DNA from: Tanypteryx hageni | Lineage: Eukaryota > Arthropoda > Insecta > Odonata > Petaluridae | Length of the DNA: 64,000 bases | Reading direction: 5' to 3' | Assembly: GCA_028673005.1 (NCBI GenBank) | Contig: CM054113.1 | Span: 71,992,500-72,056,499 of the forward strand | In this document: in pieces, positions 11,170 through 20,802 of the stretch | Layout: each line of letters opens with the position of its first letter | Numbering within the stretch: position 1 is the stretch's first letter | Program-made: the position numbers and the translations under genes | The notes under the pieces: generated by a model | Database searches by the model: none | What the model was told of the DNA's origin: nothing | The model's input: the letters and a program-made list of their open reading frames with translations, nothing else

Positions 11170-11312
11170 ATGCGACGAATTTGCCATGCGACGAATTTGT
11201 CTTGCGACGAATTTGCCTTGCGACGAAATTGTCATGCGACGAAATTGTCTTGCGGCGAATTTTCCATTCGACGAATTTGAAAAGCGAAGAATTGCCGCGC
11301 GACAAATTGGCG
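11170..11312. repeat. 16-bp minisatellite, about nine units
   Basis: Unit GCGACGAATTTGCCAT. Units start at 11172, 11188, 11204, 11220, 11236, 11252, 11268 and 11284, exactly 16 bases apart, with the last ones diverged. The open frames here on both strands come from the repeat itself. Confidence 0.9.
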
Positions 11313-11327
11313 GAACACCATGTAAAC

Positions 11328-13183
11328 TAGGGGTCTCCAAACTTGTATATGCCAGAGTATCAACATGAAAAATATTTGAAAATATAGGCGCACCATGTAC
11401 AAATATGGGTTATTTTTTTATAAAAAGTGATTTAGTGAATTGGGTAAATTACGAATTTTCCGGGAAATGCCCAATCTGTTATTTTTTCTTCACCAAATAT
11501 GAATCTAAATCAGACATAAATGGAGCACAACTTCCGTGGATCTCTGCCACGCTTTGAGACCAGAAAGATCCCCAATCATCAGGACCGGATTAAGCCCATG
11601 GCCTATGGTCCTGAGCTTTAAGGAGCCCCGCGCGAGGCGGGTGCGGGGTTTGCCTAGCGTGATAGGGCGGAAGGGACTCCAGAGAGGTAATGTATTTGAT
11701 TGGTTCTGATTATTAGTCACCGCTAACTGTTAGCGGTAACTAAGGGAGAGTAATATTTTCAAATGCACGTAGTTTGAATTCTTGGCAAATGTGACATATA
11801 ATGGAAACTCCGGTTTTCATAAAAATTCACTATTCTATATACGAGTATTATTTCAATGTGGGTTTGTTTGTTTGTATCTATGTGCGGTTCCCTTTTACGG
11901 GAAAACGGAAGAAAAGGCCCATTTAAACGCGGTATAGTTGGAAAGCACGGACTCTTATGAAGGTGCTACTGGTGTTCATTTTTTATCAAGTTAGTTGCTT
12001 CGATTCCAGACGCCTTCCATTTTTCCATTTGATTAATATGTAACATGTAGACCTATAGTCATAAACATTTTTAAATGTCTCAGAATTAAGATATATCATC
12101 GCAGAGTTTGCACTAGCTTACACTAAAAGACACGGAAGAACAACAATGATCGATTGAAAATTAACCTCTTGAGATTAACTTAGACTTTGAGACTTGACGT
12201 GATATAAGTAACTGTTTAATTTTTGTCGCATAAGTTGGATGGTTCATATCGCAAAATTTTAGTATTATAATTTTCTTGAAAATAAAAATATTAACTATTT
12301 ATATAGAAATGGTTATAAAAATTCATTATAATTGCTTGTTTATAAATCTATCGAAAAAAACTCAGCGGAATAATTGCGCGGGTCTCAGCTAGTTTGGTAT
12401 ATTTGGAGGTCCTGATAATGAATATGATACTCCCAATTGTCAGAAATTAATATTTACAGATATATAGGATATTACATCATTTAAATTAAATGTACTCACC
12501 GTGCAGTCATAATTTGGGTCGTTAACAGTGCAAACAACCATACGGCAAACAAGACTGATTTTCAAGTACAAACGACACTGTGTATGTAATATGTTTACTG
12601 GATTAAAGAAATATTTCAATAGCAAGAGTGCTTTTTACCCAGAAGAACTTTATTTTTTATGTTTTACGTCTATTTTTTATAATATAAAAAATATATGTGT
12701 TATACAAAGTCGTAAGAATAAGAAAGTACCTAATTCATCCCCATCCCATATTTTTTGGTTCATTTGGGCCCTGCACTGAATCCTGACCTAGGGCCCCGAG
12801 AACATTTAATCCGGCTCTGTCAATCATCCTGTTCTCGGTGCATTTTATGACAGTATGACTGCACGTGGGGGCTAATAAGACCGTTGAGGAAGAGGAAAAA
12901 GAAATGGAATGGGAAACATGGGACGAAATGTCAAACAGTAGGAATGCAAAACAACGAAATAACGATTTCTTTTCGTTTTCTTTACGTTTTTCGTTACAGT
13001 TATTTTTTAAAATTTCATTAATGTTTTTCTTTAGGTTATTCAGAAATAATTTACTTATTTTATTACGTTACGCATAACGCTTTCCAACGCTTCTTGATTG
13101 TTATATCTAGTAAAAAATGACAAAGATTTACTACAGGCTCGAGGGCCACATGTGGCCAGTTAGCCATAGTTTGGAGAGTCCTG
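11328..13183. mobile_element. hAT-like element, right part of the 12.2-kb block
   Basis: Left end CTAGGGGTCTCCAAACTTG, right end the complement of CAGGACTCTCCAAACTATGG. Nothing inside reads as a transposase; 1.24 kb of it is the nested hAT at 11580-12819. The left flank (CATGTAAA) and right flank (ATCTAGCG) do not match, whereas the right flank matches the flank at 1007-1014. The complement near the right end (CCACATGTGGCC) is palindromic. Confidence 0.5.
11580..12819. mobile_element. Nested non-coding hAT element with target duplication
   Basis: Ends are CAGGACCGGATTAAGCCC on the left and the complement of CAGAGCCGGATTAAATG on the right. Flanks CCAATCAT (11572-11579) and TCAATCAT (12820-12827) give an 8-bp duplication with one mismatch. 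The CAGxxCCGGATTAA terminus with GGGCCC just inside belongs to a common hAT MITE type. The 1.24-kb interior is AT-rich with no recognisable transposase. Confidence 0.8.
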
Positions 13184-13244
13184 ATCTAGCGTGGTATTCA
13201 CAGTCTGTATATCAAACGTTTTAAGAGTACTGTCACACGTGGTG
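13184..13244 (-). pseudogene. pogo/Tigger-like transposase, middle piece between two insertions
   Basis: These 61 bases read TTCDSTLKTFDIQTVNTTLD on the minus strand, with LD encoded in the ATCTAGCG duplication. They are in frame with EQLSQPKE at 1014 and below once the 12.2-kb block is removed. They also join VQFVEYTT encoded above 13866 once the 621-bp MITE is removed. The piece has no motif of its own; its identity comes from the continuity. Confidence 0.65.
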
Positions 13245-13865
13245 TAGACCCCTGCACGGGCCGATCCTTTGGAATTCATTACGGGCCCGGGCCGGCCCGC
13301 GCTGTAAAAAATGCTGGATATATCTGGTTTGTTATAAAAATTTTCGGACTTTGGCTGGCCGAAATATTTTAATCCCTGACTGAAATTTACGTATACGATT
13401 TGCATAAGTTTTTATTAAATCCATTCAGTACGGAGGACTAGTCACACTAGTCCTTCGTACAGAATGGGTTCAAGCAAAAAAGTGGCATGTGTTTTTTAAA
13501 GTAAACTAACCCAGGGTTATTGAAGAACGAATGTGACTCGTCCTCCGTACTGTATTGGTTAATATATTTTGTTGCTTATAACATTATATTTGTATATTTT
13601 TTATAGTAATTTATTTTGTTTGTGGTCTTCCAAGGCATACAAATATGTGGATTAAAAATAATCCTTTTCAAATCATTGAGCAGCCCACATGTTCGTAGAA
13701 AATTTGGAATACAATAATTACATTTTTCGAGCCAAGGGGCTTTAAACGAGCCGCTTGCAGGACCGGGCCTACTATTTCTTCGACAACGTACGGGCCGGGC
13801 CTAGTCCAAATTTGTATGGACCGGGCCGGACCTTTCCTTGAAAATCAGGCCCATGCAGTGCTCTA
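13245..13865. mobile_element. 621-bp hAT-like MITE inside the pogo coding region
   Basis: Left end TAGACCCCTGCACGGGCC, right end the complement of TAGAGCACTGCATGGGCC. Flanks ACGTGGTG (13237-13244) and ATGAGGTG (13866-13873) match in six of eight positions. GGGCCCGGGCCGGCCCGCG and related GGGCCGG strings recur near both ends. The interior carries the TTAA MITE at 13419-13558. Confidence 0.7.
13419..13558. mobile_element. Nested MITE with TTAA flanks (piggyBac-like)
   Basis: The inverted ends read CCATTCAGTACGGAGGACTA on the left and, complemented, CCAATACAGTACGGAGGACG on the right. Each continues GTCACA and is flanked by TTAA (13415-13418 and 13559-13562). The left end is doubled as a hairpin: GTACGGAGGACTAGT is followed after 3 bases by ACTAGTCCTTCGTAC. 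TTAA flanks are the piggyBac signature; no transposase is present. Confidence 0.65.
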
Positions 13866-14165
13866 ATGAGGTGTACTCCACAAATTGCACTCCTATTGAT
13901 GGCACACGATGCCAGTCATTCTCTTCGTTGTCATTCAGGATCACAAGTCTGTGTATCAGCATCTTCACATTCGGCATTAATTGTAAATTTAGTAATGCAG
14001 TTCTTCACTGTCAATGATGATATTAAGCGTACTGCTTCTGCTATAAAGTATAGAGCATATTACAGATTCAATGTCAGTTTTGTAGCGTCTTGAAGCTGTC
14101 TCCATCTGTTAGTCCCACGGCTTTCCGGTTGAGTTGCTTTCTGTAGTTGAATTTAAAGCATGGGA
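13866..14165 (-). pseudogene. pogo/Tigger-like transposase, post-catalytic region
   Basis: The minus strand reads FKFNYRKQLNRKAVGLTDGD, then after a frameshift and stop YALYFIAEAVRLISSLTVKN followed by CITKF, then ECEDADTQTCDPE, another frameshift, and NDWHRVPSIGVQFVEYT at the MITE boundary. The order 'YR..L', 'DAL.FIAEAWR.VS..TI.NCF..AGF', acidic linker is that of Tigger-type transposases after the last catalytic aspartate. Upstream coding (the DDE triad) is not recognisable above 14165. With 13184-13244 and 767-1014 it forms one broken C-terminal half. Confidence 0.65.
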
Positions 14166-15295
14166 TATGCCAGGTCTAGTGACTGGAAATGGCTGGTGCA
14201 ATTAGGAGAGTCATAAACAACTTTAACATTCCTCTCAAATGAAGCGTGTCTCGTGAATGAGAGACACAATGATCAACAAAAAGTAAAAGTTAGCGTTTTT
14301 TAGCTGTAATTTTCCATCCAGTACTATTAAAACGTGTTCAGATATTTAAATAGCCATCCTCGCTTGAGAATTATATAAGTCGTTAATATTTAATCACCAG
14401 CAATCTTTCAAAAATTTCCATTTATTACCGGACGTATTTTAGATATAAGAGTGAGCCTACCGATCTCAACCTCGCCCAATAAAGTAAAAGATATCTATCT
14501 ATTCTGGGTGTCCTTTCCTGCGTGATTATAAAAAAGGTGGGGAAAACTCGATAACGAAACAACTGATATTTTTTGAAGCAACCATTGCGAAAAATAAATT
14601 AGAATGACTATCGTTCCGAAAATTCCTTTTGTTTGCAATCCGCAATTTCGCCGTTTTCCCGTTCGTTATCGCTGATTCAATTAATTTTGACTCATTTATG
14701 AGTGAATAATAAAAAATTGTTTGGTTTGATTTTTAGAACAATATTTATTTTTAATATTATAAATCATCCATTCGGAAAATTTTAAAATGTTCGTTAAGTG
14801 TGATTTAGTTTAAATAAGTGATAGAGCGTCAAAATAATCGTATATAATATAATTAGTCGATTTCCCTGTCATTATATTGTTCACCTTAGTATAGTTGAAA
14901 CCATGAGATACTAAGTTTTCGACCTTCAGAAGTGATGTTGGTCTATCTTTTTCATAATTTAATCAGTCATATCCCTTAATCATACTTGACAGAACATGGA
15001 TTTAATTCGTGAAAAATTACCTTAAAATTTCGAAAGGGAAACGATCCGCTGGCGAGGTTAGCCCTTCTTTTGCAGATAGGGGCGGATCTCCCGCTTAGAC
15101 GACCCAGGGAGTCATAGTAATCAAAGTGAGGTGTAATCGGTATTTTACCATTTTAGCAATGGAAAATAGAGAACACCGATCCCTCTTACAACTAATCTTA
15201 CCAAACTGAGAAGATTATTTCTCTTAAATTGAGTAGAATTACAAAAAATCAACCCGGTTGAAATAAAAAGAGACCAAGGCTTGATGAGAGGAATG
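14166..15295. other. No gene seen
   Basis: AT-rich. At 14499-14680 there is a sequence with 'AACTCGATAACGAAACAACT' that faintly resembles the start of family B at 34630. No frames of interest. Confidence 0.45.
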
Positions 15296-15960
15296 TTAAA
15301 TGAACAAAAGGCTTTCTCGACTTCTCTTTTCGGATACGCCCATCTCGCATCGTGGTGAGTGGGTGGCGGTGGGGTTTTCTGGATGGGTGGAGGTCAGAGA
15401 GAGAGAGAGGGGGGGAGGGAAAAAGGAGGAAAGGAAAGGGGGGATGTTCAGATATAAAAAATGGACGCGTGAGTGGCCACGCTCACCATCCTCCGTACTA
15501 ATTAAGGACGCGGCATATTCATGTCCCTCGGCTATCTTTATAATTATTAAGGACTCCACCCCGTCGCGGTCATTTGTGTGCGTTGGGTGAGAGGGAGGGA
15601 GAAAAAAGAGAGAGGGGAGGAAGGGTTGGGTCAAGGGCGGGGGTGGACGGGTCGTAAATCCTCTTCCCCTCTCTTTCTCTCGATGGTCTGGGGGAGAGAG
15701 AGGGCTGTCGCTCAAATATCCGTCTCTCTCTCTCTCTCTCTCTCTCTTATATTTGCTGCACGCCTCCACGCAAAGTCTGCTGAGTGACGCGCCTTTTTCG
15801 GGGTAAAGGGGGATGGGGGAGTGCTGTTGGAGCAGAAGGCGACCGCACCCTAATACTCCCTGGGGAAGGCGACTGAGGGATGTTGGAGGGGGTGGATGCT
15901 GGAGGAGTGGATGCTGGGAGGGGGATGGATGCTGGGAGGGGGATGGATGCTGGGGGGGAG
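15296..15960. repeat. Purine/pyrimidine asymmetric, GC-rich low-complexity island
   Basis: 15390-15450 and 15585-15700 are purine-rich (GAGAGAGGGGGGGAGG-like). 15721-15748 is a CT microsatellite. 15890-15960 holds an 18-base tandem unit GATGCTGGGAGGGGGATG starting at 15910, 15928 and 15946. Open frames of up to 157 codons on either strand are low-complexity artefacts. Confidence 0.7.
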
Positions 15961-18900
15961 GCCGTTTATATAGTGCCGGTGGGTGGCGAAGCTCTGTGGT
16001 GCCGACGGGATGTGGGAGGGCGCGGTGAAGAGGCGCGTGGGTAGTAAGATGAGTGCAAACAGAGGAAATAATTTAATGATATGCTGTTGTTTTACTTCGC
16101 TCGGATCCCTCGTTGATTTAAGAGTTGCCTACTTTCCGAAATTGTTGGAAGTTTTTTTTTTAAACATTCATCAACCCTCTTTAAATAATGAAGGGAGTAC
16201 ATATTAACCCACTAGTACGTATTGTCTCATAAATCTGAACGTGGAAATAAATATTTACTTTAATGTTTGGCGATTACCTCAATCTTTTATAATGTTTTTT
16301 TGCAATTCACAGGACATACGTTTAACTACATTTCATTAGGGGCATGTATTTTATAAACACCGCAAAATGGATAATTTAAAAAAGAATCGCACATTTAACC
16401 TAATGCACTAATAATCTAAATAATAATCTAAATAATCTAATAAGTCTGTATACGGTGTATTTTATGCAATATAAGGAATATTTCCACGTAGTCCTAAATT
16501 TTCTTCAATTTAGACACTCTTGATTGATTTTCATAATGATACAGACATAAACACTTGTTTGGCTTTTGCGGCTTACAAAAGGGCTGTGCATAACGAAGTT
16601 ATTGCAAACGTTATTTTTTCATTACAAAGCCGCATTTATACGTGGGTGGCTCAAATGAAAACAGCAAAATTTAAATAAAAATATATTTATTGAAGCCTAT
16701 ATTAAAGTCTCTTTACTTTTCAACATTGTCTTCTGCCCTTCTACAATCGTGAAATTAATACTTAGATTCTATCCGAATAGAATTTATTTGGTCGCTTTCT
16801 GAGGCTCTCATGCACCGTGGAAATGTTTTCCAGCATGACTACGTGGCTAGACTGGCTAGGCAGAGAAACATCTTCAAGACATTTTTTAACTTTTCAACTC
16901 ATTCATACACTTTCCTTTGTGACATGTACGTTAACGATCCTGCTATGTATTTAATTTGGTTTAACTTCTGCTTTCAAAATCTGTTCTCATCTCAATAATG
17001 GTGTAGATTTCCAGACACGTTGCTATTTTGTTTCATAATTAATTCAATTATCACATGGGCACCAAATAACGATCACATTTAAGGATACCAACTAAAGAAA
17101 AATAACTTCCGTAGGTAAAATATTTTAAATTAAATTTATATTTACAAATATTTATTCACTTCTGCTCTTTTATTTTGAACCACTCTCGTTATTTAATTAA
17201 TTACATATATTAAATATGAATTAGTTATTGCGAGTGCGCTTAGCATTACAAAATATATTGTTATGTCTTAAACCTCAATTTTCCTTTAATTCAAATTTCA
17301 GTACTATCCACTTACTACGATCGGTGACCTACCACTAATGATGGCTGCTTTAAAGACTAAACGTGCATCATGTGTCTTGGCTTTTGGATATATCTTTTTT
17401 ATCAAAAGGATTGCAGCCATATGATGAATCCATGAATTCATTTTTGGACAGTTAAACGTAAGTATGTTTTATTCTTTCATGGTTTGTTTTCCTTTCTTTA
17501 GTTTGTTTCTGAATGCTTTTGCCTGGAAAAGGTAATTTTGTAATCGCAGTTTCGTCAGTTACTTTTTATTGAAAGACTGATGGGAATTTTGCCGTGTGAC
17601 TGCGCTGAAATATTGTCACACAAGTATCGGTAGCATTCACGTGATTAAAAATGAAGCTAACCCTTGCATTGTTGCCCATCCTTTAGACAACAAAAAAAAA
17701 TTCTTTTGCCGTTCCAATACACGCTTATTGAATTCTACGCGCTGCTGTTCGTACGATTGTCCAACGGATTCTTTCCTTCTCAAAGGTTTTGACATCAGAA
17801 ATCTCTATCATGGATTTTAATACTGCCATGATTTGTGTCGGGACCATTTCGTTGCTTCTGGAATCTGGAAAAATTCCGCCTCCGAAAATCTTTTCACTCT
17901 CTCGGGAGATCAAGAGCTTTTCTAAAAAAAAGTGCCACCGATGACAAAAGCGACACTTCCCCGATCCCCCTCACCCCTTACTGCCCACACTCTCCTTCCT
18001 TCCTCTCCTCCAGGCGTTTCCCCCTTCTTCCCCTCCCTCCTTCATTCCCCTCACCTTGTTAACGAACCGTGATAGGAGGAAGATTGATGGTCTCCTTCGT
18101 GTCTCAAAAAAAGTCTCCCTTTCTCCTTCTCCCACTCATTTCGACCCCTGGGATCTCTTTTCTGGTCATCGAATACTCGCTACCTCTCTACACCCCGTAC
18201 CTCGCCCGCGCGAAAGTATCTCCTACCCTGCTACGAAAAAAGGTAATTTTTTTACTACGGTTGTCTTCATATCTGGTCATATTTCCTTCCACTTTCCAAC
18301 CTCCTCTCCTTCCTCCTCCTATTCTCCCTTGAGCATACCGACAGGTCCAACTAATCGCTTCCCTTGTGTATATTTTATATTATTTTGCTTCTAAGAATCT
18401 CGACTTTCATCTCGTGACAGCTTTTGATCCGATAGCAACCGTTTTTTCCCTCGTTGATTATGACAAATGAATGATGATTTTTAAACAGAGGGAAGGAAGC
18501 GGAAAATGAAAGGCCTTCATAAAAGGGCGGCCTCTTGACGCCAGAGAGACACGGTGCCGGAATGAGACCTTGGCGTACTCTCCCCTAATTATTACGTATA
18601 AGGGCAGCCAATTCGGCCAGATTGTATTTGAGTGTCAAATTAGCGTAAGATGGAGACGTTTTTGTTCTTAAGTCATTGGTTACCAATGGCGATTTAAGAA
18701 CAACGCTCGTAACTGCTTAGTGAGGTGTTTTGACGCCTCCAGTTATCTTCACTTTTAATAGCATTGTTTTAACTGAACCTATCCATATATTGGCGATTAG
18801 AGATACTGAAATAATTTAGTAACCCGTTAAAAATATCAATCCATAGGTTTAATTTTTTTCGGTTTTCTCTTACATCAAATGAACTAATTCTAAAATATTC

Positions 18901-19502
18901 TGTTTATTCACATTCGGCTATTTTTACTTTTTAAGTGCTGACAAACGAAATTAGCAATAAGGAAATATCCTACATTTTAAAATCTCGTGAACAGTTAAAG
19001 AAAAACCAGGATACTGCACAGATTCCACAATACGAAAAAAGCCATAGAAAGATAAAACAAATACCTCTACTTGTACATTTTTGTGCAAACTTTTCTCGAC
19101 ATGCAAAAAATGTGCTGATTAATTAAGCTAATTGGTGACCAGAAATCTCTCCAAAGTAATTTTCTTCTCGTAATTGGAAAAGTGACGTCATTTCTAAGGC
19201 TTCTTTCGAGGATTTAATTCTAGTCTCTCCACTCCTGCCATGAAGTCGCAATTTGTATTTTTTCTTTTCTAGAAGGCGCTATTTAATATTCGGATAGTCA
19301 TATTAGTAAAATCTCAGTTTTTTTAGTTTCTTTCACTTTAAAACGGTTGTTAAATAAGCCAGGTTTATTGTAGCTGTTACGTGCCGAAATGCTATTAATA
19401 TTTTATATTGATGCATAAAATATAGCATTATAGATGAATGTCATAATTAAGTATTAAATTTAATATGTATCAGTAAATTCGTTACTTGTATCGCTCCATT
19501 GT
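15961..19502. other. Mostly single-copy AT-rich DNA; no gene recognised
   Basis: I see short frames only. 17960-18400 is strongly pyrimidine-rich on the plus strand (CCTTCCTCTCCTCC-like). 16405-16442 repeats AATCTAAATAAT a few times. No terminal repeats or coding motifs were identified. Confidence 0.5.
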
Positions 19503-19510
19503 ATTTTAGT

Positions 19511-20794
19511 CAGGATGTCGAACCGAACTGAACCTGAACCAAAAATCCGCTCCGAACCGCGCAATTTTGCGAACCCGAACCATGATTTTGTTTTTACTTT
19601 GAACCCGAATCGAACTTGAACCGGTTTTAAAACGGGCTCAAAATGGGTTCAAAATCTTCCATAAAAGTAAGAAAATAATTCTTACTGAAGTTTGGTGGAC
19701 GAGAGGGATGTTGTTTCTCAAATTTTCAGATGTGTCAAAAAACAGAACATTTCTCTTCTGTTTCTAGATTTGATTTGTTGCTTGATCTCCTCACACACCG
19801 CGAATCAATGGCGGTGGTTATCTTCGTTTTAAATTTGACTCTGTAACAATGTTCAATGCTTGGCACAAGGTTTACATTCAAATATACTTCAAAGAGAGGA
19901 AATTTTTCTAAATAATGATATTTTGTTTGCTGCTGCTATATGTTTAGATCCTAGATGCAGATTGACTTTAGATGAAGAGAAAGAATAAAAAGCTAAAATC
20001 CAAATTACTAAAACCCTGGGAAATATATGACTTGCAGACAGCTTGAAAGAAGATATGAAACATTCTGTACCAGCAGTAAGTATTTCAGGCTCTGCAGCAT
20101 ATGACGACATGCTAGAGCAGTTTCTAGAATAACCGATAAATCTCACACAAACACTAAAAGACAACCTGACTATAGAAATCAAAATAGTTTAAAATTTTCA
20201 TTTGAAGTTTATGAGAAAATTGAAAGGCTTCCAAAAGACAGCAAAGTTCTTAAATTCTGGAAATTAAATAAATACCAGTATCCTATTTTCTATCATGTTT
20301 CTCAGGCCACTTTAATAGTTCCAGCGACACAGGTCAGTGTTGAGCGAGCTTTCTCAGCATTAAAATTTATTATAGCACCAAACCGTGCCAACTTAATGGA
20401 GAGACACTTGAGAATATTCTGCTGGTCCGTTTGAATGAATTTTTGTTTAAATGAAATGTTTATTTTCTGTTATATTTTTAAATTGATTTTTTGTTAGTAA
20501 ATTGTTGCAGATGTTACGCAACATTTTTGTATACAGTTCCTAATTCTACCATCATTTTTTATTATTTTTGAAATTCATTTTGTGTGTTATTATAATGAAT
20601 TTTTATGTTGATTTGTGTTTTTTAAATTAAGCCATTTTATAATAAAATAATGAATTTTATATTTAAAATTAATTACTTTTTTAAAACCCGAACCGTTCAA
20701 AAAACGTTTTCATGAGCCGAACCGAACCCAGAAAATTTGAAAGTATAAACCTGAACCCGAACAGAACCCATGAATTCTCGGGTTCGATACCCTG
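19511..20794 (+). mobile_element. 1.28-kb hAT element with ends, target duplication and C-terminal transposase relic
   Basis: Left end CAGGATGTCGAACCGAACTG, right end the complement of CAGGGTATCGAACCCGAGAA. Flanks ATTTTAGT (19503-19510) and ATTTTAGG (20795-20802) give an 8-bp duplication with one mismatch. Subterminal GAACCCGAACC-type motifs are dense on both sides (19520-19640 and 20685-20780). The interior contains the C-terminus of a hAT transposase, so this is an internally shrunken copy. Confidence 0.85.
19850..20455 (+). pseudogene. hAT transposase C-terminal dimerisation domain, decayed
   Basis: Readable pieces on the plus strand are AAAICLDPRCRLTLDEEKE, then KLNKYQYPIFYHV (reached after frameshifts), ATLIVPATQVSVERAFSALK, FIIAPNRANLMERHLRIF and a stop. 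The order 'LDPR', 'YP.L...A...L.IPATSVESERVFS...', 'R..L....' is the hAT family dimerisation region, here with SVERAFS. Several stops and frameshifts lie between the pieces. The N-terminal zinc finger and most of the catalytic region are absent. Confidence 0.75.
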
Positions 20795-20802
20795 ATTTTA
20801 GG

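Larger units (their letters stand above)
1015..13183. mobile_element. 12.2-kb insertion with hAT-type ends and 8-bp target duplication
   Basis: The left boundary is CAGGGGTCACCAA at 1015 and the right boundary is the complement of CAGGACTCTCCAAAC at 13183. The bases just outside are ATCTAGCG at 1007-1014 and ATCTAGCG at 13184-13191, a perfect 8-bp repeat as hAT elements make. The pogo transposase frame interrupted on the left resumes in frame on the right, which supports the boundary independently. Hat-type ends also occur internally: a right-facing end at 1334 and a left-facing end at 11328. The block could therefore be two related hAT copies (1015-1334 and 11328-13183) that moved together with the 10 kb between them, or one hAT swollen by later insertions. 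The interior holds only repeats and dead element genes. Confidence 0.72.

Noticed and set aside
15296..15769. 157-codon minus-strand Ser/Pro-rich frame
   Set aside because: Low-complexity purine/pyrimidine island including a CT microsatellite; no conserved motif.
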